Below are positions 10,859 to 22,800 of a stretch of 64,000 nt of DNA, in pieces. The translations under genes and the position numbers were made by a program. This DNA is from Laburnicola sp. R22_1 (lineage: Eukaryota; Ascomycota; Dothideomycetes; Pleosporales; Didymosphaeriaceae). The stretch is from contig JACONQ010000011.1 in NCBI GenBank assembly GCA_014281115.1, forward strand, positions 1,054,001 through 1,118,000. Reading direction: 5' to 3'. The stretch's first letter is position 1, and each line of letters begins with the position of its first letter. Below the pieces are notes generated by a model, which saw nothing but the letters and a program-made list of their open reading frames with translations, did no database searches and was not told the origin of the DNA.

Positions 10859-11475
10859 CTGAGGGCAGAGTGCGGAGGGATATGAGCAGATACAGATGCA
10901 GATGGGGATGGAGATGATTTGGCTTTGTGCATTTCTCGGTGCGTGGTGTATGTTGGGCTGTCTGTGAGGGGATGAGCGCTGTGCGTGCTGTATAGGTGGT
11001 GCTACCTTGTTGAAAAACGCAGCAGTGAAGAAGACAAATGAGCGTAGCGCTCGTTCTACTACCAGGTAAACCTCACAACTAGCTTCATAAAAAGTATGAT
11101 CTTGAGTCCAGTAAGCGTTTTTCTCATTCCGCAACTACTTTGTACAATATCTCTGCATCCCTCAGAAGATGGGAGAGTCGTCCATCCATCCGTCATGCCT
11201 CCATTCCGCTCCAGCGCAGCAAGCTCAGCCCAGCCAGGTATCAAAGGAAATTAATATCAACGATCGATCGATAGATGAGTTAATGAAAAAGTAGCCGAAG
11301 CCATTGGAAAAAAAAATCATGTACAAGGTATACCCCCCGAGTTCGCCAGCCAGCCCAATGTCACGCCTATAAAAAAGTGACACTGATTCGGTAGATAGAG
11401 AGGAAGAAATGGAAAAGACGGCTCGCTAATGCAGCTTTGAGGGAGGGAAAAGACGACCACACACGAGCGAGAGAC

Positions 11476-13080
11476 TTATTTCGGACCGTTGACCGAGGGC
11501 CCAAAGTCGAAGCCGGGGGCCGTCGGTGTGGGTTGTGGTGGGTACGAGGGGCTCGTCGCCGGTTGGTAGGCGCCCGGGATGGGAACAGATGCATATTGCT
11601 GCTCGCCCGGTGCTGCGCCAACGTGGTCGTTTTGTCTCTCCTGGAAGCCGGGTGAGACGGGTGGCGAGGATGTGTGTGCTCGTGCAGGTGCGTCGAAGCC
11701 GTCTTGCTCGACTCTAGGCGTAGGGCCTTGGATCTTGATCGGTGGTGCCTTGAGCGAGAAAGGCTGCGGCTGCGTGATCTCTCGGGCGTAGGCGTACTGC
11801 ACCTTGTCGGCGTCGCCGTTCTCGGCAGCAGACTGCGGGTCGACGTAGTTGGGGTGGCCTGGTGGTGGTCTCCAGCCGCCGGACCGTGGAGACATGGGCC
11901 CGAAGCCGGGAGTGTTTGGTGCGGATTGGGAGCGGAGCTGGGCGAGGTAGAGGTCGGAACGAGCCTTGTCGCGCATAGCCATGGACTTGCGGAGCTTGCG
12001 CTTCGACCAGAAGCGGTAGAAGACAACGGCGTAGATGATAATGCAGAGGGTTTCGACGACCACTTCGATGATACAGCAGACGAGGGACCAGTTCTGGGAG
12101 AATGGTTAGAAACTAGATCGGGTGCAGAGAGAGGGATTTGCTTGCCTGGAGACGACACATCAGGGAATAAGACACATCGTCTTCGAACAGGTGTCGTCGC
12201 TTGTTGTCAACGCACGACCATCCCCACATATCTTTGTTGTTTCCTTGCGCTTTGCTTTGGTTGAGGACGGCTGCACCAACAGCCCACATGATGATGCTGA
12301 AGATGAAGAAACCGACGGCGAAGACGGTGTAGTATGCAGCCACCTTTTCTGCGCGATTATGCCCGCTTCTTGCGTATGCGATCATGACAATGACGGAGAA
12401 AGTGAGCGAGATACAGGCAATGACCAGGAGCAGCACTTGTGGCCAGATCTTGGTATTTTCAGCCCACGGTGGGAGATTGTTCCGTGGTGCTAGCGTCTTG
12501 GTTGCGTTGAAAATGGAGAATGCGGTGGCGAGCATGGAGAGGACGATAAGACTACATGCGAAGTTGATGCCTCGTAGGAAAATCTTTGCTATCCGGACTC
12601 TTATTTTGATTTTCTGTTCGCTGTCAGGGAAGTGCGCTTGGACGGACAAGGAATGAAACTTACAAGATCTGCTGCCTGCTCTTTCTCTGTTGATGCTTCT
12701 CGCTTCTCAAGCACCTGCTCTTCCCTAAAGGTAGGGCTGAGGATCATGGTCTCTGCGGTCCGTGGTGGTGCGCCGGGTGACTTTAATGCGCTCCTGAGTG
12801 GCGTCTTTGGCGTAGGCGGAGGCAGATACTTTCGGTCGGTCTCCTCCATCTCGACGGTTTGGACGTAGCCGAAGCCCACGTCGGATACCTGGGCTTGGGG
12901 CTTGTAGTGGTTCGTCGGGTACTCGAACGGGGATCGTGGTGGTGGGTCGATGGGCGAGTAGACCGAAGTGGCTTCGGCGAAGCGTGCTATGCGTGGTGTC
13001 TTGACCGAGGGCGCGAGCGAGTCTTTGGACTTCCGTTTCTCGAGGGTACCTGTGACAGACTTCTTATCGTTGGTTGCCAT
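11476..13080 (-). CDS. Four-transmembrane-helix protein (MARVEL-like topology), function unknown
   Basis: Three exons on the minus strand, 12664-13080, 12146-12613 and 11476-12093, total 1503 bases, 500 residues. The N-terminal 140 residues are cytosolic-looking and rich in Ser/Pro/Lys. Four hydrophobic helices follow, near residues 154-175 (FACSLIVLSMLATAFSIF), 195-220 (VLLLVIACISLTFSVIVMIA), 228-255 (YTVFAVGFFIFSIIMWAVG) and 297-320 (IIEVVVETLCIIIYAVVF). A Pro/Gly-rich cytosolic tail of about 180 residues ends the protein. The topology resembles fungal MARVEL-type membrane proteins, but I cannot assign the family firmly. The second intron (12094-12145) uses a GC donor, CAG/GCAAGC, with a CTAAC branch site and CAG acceptor; no GT alternative keeps the frame. 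Confidence 0.82.
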
Positions 13081-16000
13081 CCTATGACTTTTGCCGGTTC
13101 ACGAGGCGGGCGAGTAGGGGATTCTCATGGAATGGTGCGGTGATGATGAGACGAGAAAGAATGGTAGGAATGTCTATGGGGAGAACAACGACTTGGATCC
13201 AGCCCAGCTTTCGACAAGTCACAGCACCGGTAAGGTGTGTTCGTAGTAAAAGAGACAGAGTATTACAATAGTGAGACCTGCTGGCAGAAGAAGGAAGAGA
13301 AGCAAGGACGAGGGCGAAGCGCTGACCTTATGTCTTGGGCGCTTGGAAGGGAGCAGGACAGTGAGATTGGGCAAGGCGGGAAGCACGGGCGATGGTGGAG
13401 AGAGTTGGATGGAGGGCTGGCGGGTACTTACACAACGTCTAAATGGACGGCGCCAATGGCCCTGTGTACCACGGCAAGTCTGCGCCTGATAGGTTGGGTG
13501 GGAGACGAACAGCTAACGATGGCGCGCGAGGAGGGGAGTGCCCAGAAATAGACGCCCGGGAGAAGGCAATATGTACGGGATTTGCGAAAGTATGCGCTTC
13601 CAGACCGGCACAGGTGCAGCGCAGTCAAGGTTGGTGTTGTAGAGGCGCTGACGGCTGCTGATGGTGTGGCAACCTGTCAGCACAACCGTCTCGAGGGTGC
13701 AAGAGAAGCCGTCAATCGTGGGGAGCGGTAGTTGCACTGCGCCGCTGGAGCTCGCCAGGTGGGTGAAGAAGAAGAAATGCGGCCATGTCACGGGCGACGG
13801 GCAGCGTGCCACTCGGAGGCAGAGAAGACGCCCAGATAGACGCGCAGGATGGTGGGCGTCGAGGGCACCAGGGGTGTGGTGGGCGTGGCCCAATGGCCGT
13901 GGGCTGTTTCGCGCTGTAGAAACAAGACCAGGGCGTTGCGGGGCGTGAATGGCCAGGCCCGACAGGGAGCGCACGGGACGACTGAGGAAAACAAGCTCCC
14001 GCAGGCGCCCCGCCGTGCTCGAGACTCGAGAACACGGCAGGCAGTTGAGACGGACATTCACCTTCGCAGCGCCTCGAGAGCGCGCGGGCTGTCGCATCAA
14101 GACGCCCGCTGTCCGCGCAATCAAACCAGGTCCAGGGCCGTCAAGCTTTTGCCTGTTTCCTTCCGTGTCAGCCCGTGTTCGCATAGGCGCAGTGACGGCA
14201 GCTGCAGCAGTGCATATTGGGGGCCCTCTGCGCGTGCTAATGCCCCGAAGCGGACAGCCAGTGGTGGCAATATCTGCTGCATCGATGCCATTTGACGCCA
14301 TTTGATGCCATTTGACCGCGGTTTCGCCCATCTCACACCATAGCGACCATGCTATCGTCGACCACCTTCTTGTAACGTCCACGTTGCCGTGCCATCGGCG
14401 TCATACCATGCCAGGTGGCGGCTGTCGTTCACGGCAGAGCGCGGGCGACGTGTACATGAGGTGTGCGGCACAGCGGGAGGCAACCATCCGCACAACGCCT
14501 TCGCTGCGAACACGTATGCGCCCCAGGCAGAGGCCCGTCCCTTCCGTGAGCCTGCGCAACGGTGAGGAGCCAGCCCGGCCTTCTGGTCTGATGCCGTACC
14601 ACCAGGCCAGTGCAGTTGTACGCTGCGGGGGTTAGCCGTGCCAATTCACAGCACACAGCCAACAACCAACCTCCAGGCTCCGGTCCTCCCTTCGAGCAAC
14701 CGTTCCCGTTCCCCACAAGGGTCCAAGACGTCGTGTCTCCGTCCCACCACCATCGCATTTTATTTTTGTCCATCCCATGCATGCACACGCAACTCTCCTG
14801 CCCGTCCCTCCCCGTAACCCGGGCCATCAGTTCAACGCCTCGTGCGCAGCCCGCTGCACATATTTCCGGTAGCCTTTCGAATCAATTTAACCCGCTTCCG
14901 GCCATCGCTTGCCTGTTCGATGCCCCTCCCTTGCCGACTGTATCGTGCTGACAGCCTTCTCTTGTTCTTCACGGCCATCTGGGGCTGCAGCTCGGGATTG
15001 CCATGGGGTATTAATAGCACTCACTACCATGCTCGGCATCTACGTATAGTCCACGATCGATACTGGCCGAAAAGAACAGGATAGGTATGACAAAATGTTC
15101 GCTTGTGTGCAACATGCAGATACTCGGCGATGAATAATAATAGACGGTAGAGTAGACGACGTTGGGAACTGTGGGTCGGTCAGCGCCATCGTTCTTGCCT
15201 TGTATACGTCTCGAGGCGCTCCTCCTTCCTCCAGCAGAGCTATTTGTAGATCCCCCGGCTCGCCAATATCAGTACTTGTAAGCAAAACCCGGCACATCGT
15301 ATAATAGAGACTGCGTTCTTCAAACAAGTCTCCCCGTGGAGACGGCGCATGATGCTGTACTACGTTCCCCGAAGCTGAAAGATGGCGCAATTCATCGACA
15401 TGCACAAATAGGACAGAAGCTGCTCATCTCGCGTACCTAACATATCATGGAAGCACCAACCAGCCCACACACTTCTCCATCAATTCCTCCACAGAGGACC
15501 TATCTCCCGGTCTCTGATTTACCTATCACCACGCTTGCATTATAGCTAAGGCTGAGTTCACAGTCAGGGTGCATCTATAGTCACAGCACAAAAGTTTGAG
15601 CACAGTTGACCTTGGTATTGCTTATCCTAGACTAACACATTGTACTCAAACACTTGTCCCAGTACTGTATAGGCAAACTGCAGGTGGACCAGCTAAGATA
15701 GCATGTGACACGCTAGCGTTAATTTCTCGCCTTGACGTCACACATCTTGAGAGTTTTGACTCCAATGGCTGCCCCACGATCCTTTGGCTAGACGTTTTAA
15801 TTCGCCTTTTGTTTGTTTGCTACCTAAACAATACACAATAGCCGTTTGTTTCAGTTGCTAAGATATATATCTTCCACACGTTTCGCCTTCTTTGCACAAT
15901 GCTGTAGAGAATTCCAATGCCGACTTCGGCTTTGCAGCAACCCTTGCCCACAAGTGCAGAATACTACACGGGACTCCTATTGATCAGGCTTAACTTCACT

Positions 16001-16329
16001 GGAACCCCTACTTTCTATATATTCGACTGTGAAATGCTACAAGACCGCATCAATGCACGACAGGACGGCCCCGCCAACAAGCTGGACTCACTACAAATAT
16101 ACAGGTGACCGTACTTTCACCATGGCTCGTCAACGCTTCATACGCGTGCTTGTTCGGGTGAGCGTTGGGCATCACTTCGCTGTTATCCCCCGGGCAACCT
16201 CCATTCACCTTCGCTCTGTACCCACAATGGCCTGCTCTAATATTTATATAAAATTCCCTCTCGCCCGTTTCCACCTCCGCCTGACCACAAAACTCGACCA
16301 GGTTGACGCATTCGACCTCCACCGCCGCC
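13081..16329. other. 3.2-kb gap without a supported gene
   Basis: The sequence has mixed composition (GC-rich near 13.7-14.8 kb, AT-rich near 15.5-16.2 kb). The longest open frame, about 290 codons on the minus strand at 13,513-14,382, has no recognisable protein character and overlaps equally long nonsense frames on both strands. The gap probably contains two promoters with long 5' leaders. A TATATAAAA-like motif lies near 16,243, about 90 bases before the DUF6604 start. Confidence 0.45.
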
Positions 16330-19300
16330 ATGAATTATTATGGCATAAACGAGCTTCCGGAAACGTACAAACGCTACAAGACCTACACGAAAGATTTCGA
16401 GAAATGGCTCATGGACGCAGCTTCGAAGCGCGGGCTTGAGATTGCCGCTCAAGCTGAGGCCGCGGCCAAAGCAGCTGCACCAAAGGCAAACAAGAGAGGT
16501 AAGCAAGTAAAACACATCATTCTTTCCAAGCACATTCTTCCGGTGGCGCAAGCTCTGGCGGACTCTGGTATTCCTCTCGAGGATATTTCGGGACTCGCGG
16601 ATTTGAACGATGCTATTCGCGCCCGGAAGGAGGTTGGGGACTGGTATCGGCTTCAGCGGATGTCTGATGAGCAGCATCCCTATTTTATATCGGTATTAGA
16701 CGACGTCAAGAAAGTCTTTCGAGGCTGGCTGTTTACCCCAAAGAGCACAGAAGGACACGATGATCACACTAGGTCTCATGGCCAACACCCGGATAGCTCA
16801 CTGGAAGCTGTCTCCATTGTCGTCGACTTTAGTAATGATTTGGAGGATGCGGACCAAAGCGAGGATGAAGAAGACCTTGCAACGAACAGCGATACCAAGT
16901 CAACATCGCCACAACATAAAGGCTCTACGAAACATGGTACACGTGCCTTTCCACATTTGACGGAGCCAGAGCAGGACGCATCAGAAGACTTTGAAGTGCT
17001 CTGCTTCCTGTACGATCTCTTCCATCTCCGACTACGTGTTCAGCAGGTCTGGAAAGATTGGATGAATGGCAAAATCGGAACTATGGTAGCAGCCCTTGTT
17101 TCGGATCTAGCGCTTGGGGTCATTCAGCAGCGCGTATTGACCCTTTCCGAGGATGTAGCGGACGAAGAGAACGACTTGAAGGTCGTACATATCACGATAA
17201 AGCTCTGTGAATTGCTGCAAGAAGACCAACGACGAGTACCTCTACCGTCTAGTGAGGACAGTTCTTTCACTTATCCACCACATCTGTTTTGTGTAGAAGG
17301 CATCCACTACTTGAGTAATTATATCTGCGCCGAGAACGAGGGTACATACGAAACCTTGAAGGGTGCCTCGCGTCAGAAGGATGCCTCATATCAGTCCTTC
17401 ATACTGCGCTTTCTCACGCATTTCAAACTCATCAGAAACAACGAGCTACGACTTCCCGTCATGGACAAATTCACCGAATCCTTTTGCTCGCCAGAGAACG
17501 GACGCGCGGCGTGGCTGGCATTTGGTTTTCAGATCTTGTTAGACATCCAAAGGCTTTTAGCTAGCGATCTGCAGCATGTCTATACCGATTTATTTGACCA
17601 TGGAGTACACATGTCCGAAATAATGAGGGCACACATGGTTTACGAAGACGAGATGTGGGACCGAGGCAACAAGCCTGATTACATGTCGGTAGGCGACATG
17701 AAATTCTCGAACGTATATTTGCCCACTTTGGAGCGACTGCTGGGTTGGCTCAAGGAGTTCACTTGCAAAGAACGTGCGAAGGAGTCCGGTATGTACACAA
17801 CCAGTTTTGCCGCCTTACACCCCATCCTCGTCGGATTGACAATGTGGCACTATCACCAACTCTATCATACCGCTGCTATACAGAAGGTCCAGTTCTTTGT
17901 GGTCGGTTTGGCACACCTGTACAACGCTTGCCAAAAAATTGGGAAATTGCAACTTGCATGGCCCGATCTTGACTTCATCATTGAATCTCAAGGATCGGCG
18001 CGCATTTTTCTCGGAAACCCTCCAACGGACTCGAATCTCTTTCATCGCCGTTTATGCTTGGCATTGTGGGCCTCAACTCAGAATTTCGCCAACGACAATC
18101 GGGGAAATTGGAAGCGAACTACTCGTGAAGCAAAGCAAAAACGGGGGCTCACTGCGTATACGCCACTGCAACGAAAAATATGGGATTATTACAATCCAGC
18201 CTCAAGTGAGGAGCGCTGGTTGCGATTGCACAATCTCTTCGCCTTCTTACAAAAGGATTTGGACCAGGAGACGAGTAAGGCCTCCAACAAAATAACGACC
18301 GAGGCCTCGGGCACGCCCGCAGAAGAATCGACACCGGACAGCCATTATGCGCTCAAGGGCAAAGTTCTCATCATCTTTAAAGCGATTGCAGCGAAGCGTA
18401 TGGCGGGGCGGAAGAACATGAAGATGCGCAAGAAGAAGAAGGTCACGGTTCCAGACTTCTCCGAAAAGTGTGTTCATGATGGACTCCTGAGCCGCGCGGT
18501 CTCTCAGTTGACGGACGGCGAACCGTACGCCAACTTCGATCACCTTGCTTACTTCCGACGAGCTTACGCATTCTTCACCCGCGTGCGCGAAGAAGTTCTC
18601 TGGGATAGCAACAAGGCACGTACCACGCTCGACTCTCCGCAAGAGCGGCCGAATGACTTTGAACTTCTCGCCACGCTGTTCGAGGACTTGGGAAGGTCAA
18701 AAGATACGGGTTACACATACGCGGGCGCAGTGGAGAAAGTGAAGAAGATATCCGTGCTCCTACAGGATGTCATCCGACAAGGAGGAGACGCCGAGATGAA
18801 AAAGGCGGAAGAGCAATTGCGTCGTCGACGACGACATGGAAGGCCGCGCGAAGAGAACCCGAAGGAAGAATCAATGGGAGAGGGACCGATCGAGGAGGAA
18901 CCTGGACCGTCTCCTTCTGAACCTTCTCCCACCAAACCTGTCGAATACAAAGTCCCCAGCCTGGCCGAGTTCGCGCCGTTGATTCCTCTCCACAGTACAG
19001 TCCCCCAACAGGTCCAATTCCCCCCCAACAAGCCTCCCCAAAGCGAGCCTCCCAGCCACCACCAAGCTCCACAAGAGCCACCTCCTCCGCCACCACCCTC
19101 TACCAGCGCCCCTCGTCCACCCAAATACCTCAAAGGAATCTTCCACGTCTTCACCTACCGCAGCACGAGGTCCACAAGAAGGAAGCATCGCATTGCTCAC
19201 CACTGCCATGGAGAGTGCTACATTGGCCGTGCTATCCTGGGTCCGGGTCAAGCTCGAAACGGTAGTAGTCACCGCGCGGATACGGCGGCCATGGTGTCTG

Positions 19301-19338
19301 AAGATGACGGCTGGGACACCGAGGACGAGGTCGAGTGA
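16330..19338 (+). CDS. DUF6604-domain protein, function unknown
   Basis: Single open exon of 1002 codons; the start is ATG at 16330 in a strong context (CCGCCGCCATG). The N-terminal 130 residues show the pattern I know from fungal DUF6604 proteins: YKTYTKDFEKWLMDAASKRG, a Lys-rich linker, HILPVAQALADSGIPL, an IRARKEVGDWY segment and HPYFISVLDDVKKVF. A second conserved-looking block, FEVLCFLYDLFHLRLRVQQVW, lies near residue 220. The C-terminal 200 residues are disordered: a run of arginines, acidic stretches and a Pro-rich segment. No catalytic motif is visible. The end of the reading frame after about residue 945 looks less protein-like, so a missed 3' intron is possible. Confidence 0.8.
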   Translation: MNYYGINELPETYKRYKTYTKDFEKWLMDAASKRGLEIAAQAEAAAKAAAPKANKRGKQVKHIILSKHILPVAQALADSGIPLEDISGLADLNDAIRARKEVGDWYRLQRMSDEQHPYFISVLDDVKKVFRGWLFTPKSTEGHDDHTRSHGQHPDSSLEAVSIVVDFSNDLEDADQSEDEEDLATNSDTKSTSPQHKGSTKHGTRAFPHLTEPEQDASEDFEVLCFLYDLFHLRLRVQQVWKDWMNGKIGTMVAALVSDLALGVIQQRVLTLSEDVADEENDLKVVHITIKLCELLQEDQRRVPLPSSEDSSFTYPPHLFCVEGIHYLSNYICAENEGTYETLKGASRQKDASYQSFILRFLTHFKLIRNNELRLPVMDKFTESFCSPENGRAAWLAFGFQILLDIQRLLASDLQHVYTDLFDHGVHMSEIMRAHMVYEDEMWDRGNKPDYMSVGDMKFSNVYLPTLERLLGWLKEFTCKERAKESGMYTTSFAALHPILVGLTMWHYHQLYHTAAIQKVQFFVVGLAHLYNACQKIGKLQLAWPDLDFIIESQGSARIFLGNPPTDSNLFHRRLCLALWASTQNFANDNRGNWKRTTREAKQKRGLTAYTPLQRKIWDYYNPASSEERWLRLHNLFAFLQKDLDQETSKASNKITTEASGTPAEESTPDSHYALKGKVLIIFKAIAAKRMAGRKNMKMRKKKKVTVPDFSEKCVHDGLLSRAVSQLTDGEPYANFDHLAYFRRAYAFFTRVREEVLWDSNKARTTLDSPQERPNDFELLATLFEDLGRSKDTGYTYAGAVEKVKKISVLLQDVIRQGGDAEMKKAEEQLRRRRRHGRPREENPKEESMGEGPIEEEPGPSPSEPSPTKPVEYKVPSLAEFAPLIPLHSTVPQQVQFPPNKPPQSEPPSHHQAPQEPPPPPPPSTSAPRPPKYLKGIFHVFTYRSTRSTRRKHRIAHHCHGECYIGRAILGPGQARNGSSHRADTAAMVSEDDGWDTEDEVE

Positions 19339-19852
19339 GTTTGAGCGCGAGATAGGATTGGAGGATGGGATAGAAGGTGGAGAGTACGCTGTGTTACTGC
19401 AGGGTAGGCAATGCAACACCTACTAGATAGATATATTCAAGCGGTCGGATTATGTGTGTACCTCGACTAGACTCGAATACTGTACCATGCGTGATGTAGG
19501 AAAGGGAAAAAAACCATATCCCCCGGGAATGCTTTCCAGAACCACAACAAAGCACAGTAGATGAATGGTATACCCATCAAAGAAATGTATGATATATCCC
19601 AGTGCGCCTCTAGTCGATACACAAACATCAATCTTATATCAGTTTAACCCACCAAAGCCAACTCACACACACCACCACTCTACCAGCCAAAAGCAAAATT
19701 GAGTCCAGCAACAAAACCCAAGCCAGCAATACTATCACCCAACGCCATTCACCCCCACAAAGAAAGAACCCATCCGATGCCACGCTAGTTCTAAAATCCC
19801 AGCATAGCACAACCAAACTCCCAACCCAAGCCCATAAAAACAAGACAAACAC
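19339..19852. other. Intergenic between convergent genes
   Basis: About 510 bases of 3' flanks for the DUF6604 and Ire1 genes. Frames on the minus strand here simply extend past the Ire1 stop in other phases. Nothing else is seen. Confidence 0.5.
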
Positions 19853-22800
19853 TCAACTATACACCCCATCAAAATACGGCTTAAATCTCGGTTCCGCCTG
19901 CAGTCCACAGTCCACCACACAATCATAACAGCTCATCAGCAGCTTGGGGAACTTTGTAGTCCAGTAGCGCAGATACCCATGCGGCAACGGCCCAACCCTC
20001 GCTTTAACAACATCATCCATATCCTCGTAGTGGTTCTTCTTGTTGCGCAAGGCACGCAGAAGATCAAGCATCCTATCGCCTGTATATTTGCGTTGCTTAC
20101 CAAGAGACAGGATGAAGCCGTGGTCGAGCTTAGCTAAAAAGTTCCGTTTCTTGTCTAGAACATCGTAGCTGTAGTCTTCAAGCATGGAAAGGTGCTTGGA
20201 CGGAGGATCGCGAGGTTCTCGCTCCCAATGGTCGGAGCAGTCGCACAGGAACGTAAGACGCTTTTCGGCCGACCAGAAGAAGGGGTGGTTCATTACTTGA
20301 GCGGCCGTGGGACGGTCCTCGGGACGGTTCGATAACATCCAGGCGATGAGATGCTTGGGTTCCTCCGAGTCGTCCCCCAAATCAAGCTTTTCAAAGCTGG
20401 CCTTGTTCTTCTTGATATTGTACTCGCGCATCTGCGCCCAACCCTCGTCGTCATCATACGGATGTGAGCCGTTGGTGAGGACATAGTAGAAGACGCAACC
20501 GAGCGAGAAGATGTCAACAGCTCGTTTGACACCCTGCGAGACTGGATCAGTTGAGTTCGACGACTCGCGAGAATGGCCTGTTGAACTTCCATAGCCAATA
20601 TCCTTCGGTTGCAGGATAAGCTCCGGAGCCTTCCAGCCAACGGTACCCGCGTTTCCAGTGGTGCCAATCAAAGTGCTCATGTTGTCAGGCAACGTCTTGC
20701 ACAGACCAAAGTCGGAAATGACAAGACGCGGACCGTTTTTCTGGTTTCGTTGCGGGTACGCAATGAGAATGTTTTGCGGCTTGATATCGCGATGAATGAT
20801 TCTTAGACTGTGAAGGTGGTGGACACCCTCGGCTAGTTGATGTAGCGCTCGAGAGACATTGCCGTTGATTTCGTTTACCAATCGTAGCTGGGTCTCTGTC
20901 AGGTCATCGGCTGGTCTGCCGTCTCGGAATAAATCGAAAAGACTGGCTTGGCAGAGCTCGACAGCGATGTAGAGAAAATTCTCGTCTTTCTCGTCGTCAA
21001 AATACCGGATGACGTTGGAGTGAAGATCGCTTTCTTGGAGAAGTTTCACTTCCTGTTCAGCGAGGCCGAAGTACTGAGGCAACATTCGTTTGACTGCGAC
21101 ATCGCGATCCTTTTCCCAAAGTTAGACTCATGTCGAATACGTGATGTATTGTACTTACGTTCCACTTCCCCTCAAAAACGAAAGTGCCACCACTACCATT
21201 ACCAAGAACACGGTCAAAGTCGATCGTCAGTTTACCAATGCGCTTGATATTTGATACATCTTGCACATCGTCACCATTTACGACACTCATCTCGTCGGGA
21301 TGCATGACAGACGGTTCGTTCAGATGCTTCGCAGCATCCACAATCTGGTCAATTTCGTCTCCTTCCTTCGGCTTTCGAACTCTCCCCTTTTGTCCTCCAC
21401 GTTTCCCCCTGTGTGTCTTTTTCTTCTTCGGGGTGGCAGGCGTTGTCGCTTGATCCTGTGAGTTGGCATCGACGCCGTTGACTTGTGCAAGCGCGCAGTC
21501 TTCTGGTGCAGGCACGACATCGTTTGCCTCGGCCACATCTTCCAGTGCAGGAGATTCCTCAATAGTAGTTGTCCGCGAAAGAGGGGCAAGACTTTCCTCT
21601 TGCTCAGGCGGAACGTCGGCGAACGTAACTTTCTTCTTCTCCGACTCTTGGGGCGTAGACGGCTTCTCCACCGGAATAATGTCTTTGGCGGCGTCCTCGT
21701 CTGGCTTAGGGCTTGCTATCGGTGTTTCAACTGTCTTTTCGACAGCAAGATGAGGCTCCGATTCCAGAGAAATGCGCCTCGATGGCTCTACCCTTCGTCT
21801 CTTATCCAGCCTTGATATCCATTTCTTCCAAGATGTGTCTTGCCGCATATACGTAAGTACACATACGACAAGAGCGGCAACTAGCGGAACAGAGATAGAA
21901 GAGATTATCCAGCCAGGAGCCTGCTTTGACAGAAACGATTCTGGAGGCGGGTCCAGAGTCCGACGTACTGTCTCAAGTGGTTGAGGAATTCCTGCGGGAA
22001 GAGATGCGCCATTACTGGGTATGTGTGTGGTGGGAGGTGCATCAATCGCACTGACTTTCGGAGGAGCATCCGACTGATAATCGAGAACATGGACTCCTAC
22101 GAGAGCCATGCGCTCCGGCAAGATATGAGGATCGTCCCAAGTCGCAAAGCTGTGTTGCGTGTAGCACGAAGCTTGAGGAGCACTGTCGGTGACAGCCGGG
22201 TAGTTCACTTCGGACAAGGCATACCAGCTTCCAGTGTCGGTAGTATTCAACCATACATTTTTGGCTTTATCTTGTTGCGAAAACTCGAGGCTTGGTGGTT
22301 GAGGAAGAAGGACCAGGGCTGGCTCGGGATCGTTATCATCGCCTTCGCGCGCAACATCAAAGACCCGCGCGACAGGGAATCCCATGTTTTGCTGATACAC
22401 GTGGTTTTTCTGTCGATTCGTCCTCTTCTTGTCGTAGGCGATTACGTCGCCATTGAACCTACTAACAACGTAATAATTATCCATGGCTTGGTCGTATTGT
22501 GCCAGCAGATCCCGATCTCGATTGTTGGATGTCCATTCGGAGTATTTGATGGTGCAGATGTGCTCACCACTATTTCTGTTGTGAATGCTGACAGTGTACT
22601 CGGTCTGCCCCAAGTTGAAGAAGCCTTTGCACTCATTCTGCTGGTTGTCGTTGAAATACTCTGGAGTCTGGGTGTGGCAGCTATCGGGGTCCTCGATGCT
22701 CATGGACCCGCTCGGACTGAAGCTCTTGGTGACACGTCCAGTACGCGCATCAACTACAAGCATGACGCTCCTTTTCGCTGCTGTGTAAACAACGGGCGGG

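Larger units (their letters stand above)
9275..11475. other. 2.2-kb non-coding stretch with low-complexity repeats
   Basis: No supported gene between RPL11 and the membrane-protein gene. It includes CGCACC and GTGAGT microrepeats, a perfect 22-base palindrome and a G-rich array listed separately. Open frames here are compositionally biased by those repeats and show no conserved protein. It could contain long UTRs or a non-coding transcript; I see no direct evidence for either. Confidence 0.45.

Noticed and set aside
10675..10932. Telomere-like or regulatory reading of the GGGATT array
   Set aside because: The unit is not TTAGGG, no subtelomeric genes are near, and housekeeping genes lie on both sides. 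Kept only as a simple repeat.
13513..14382. 289-codon minus-strand frame
   Set aside because: Arg/Pro/Ser-biased, no domain, and overlapped by similar frames on the other strand; expected by chance in GC-rich DNA.
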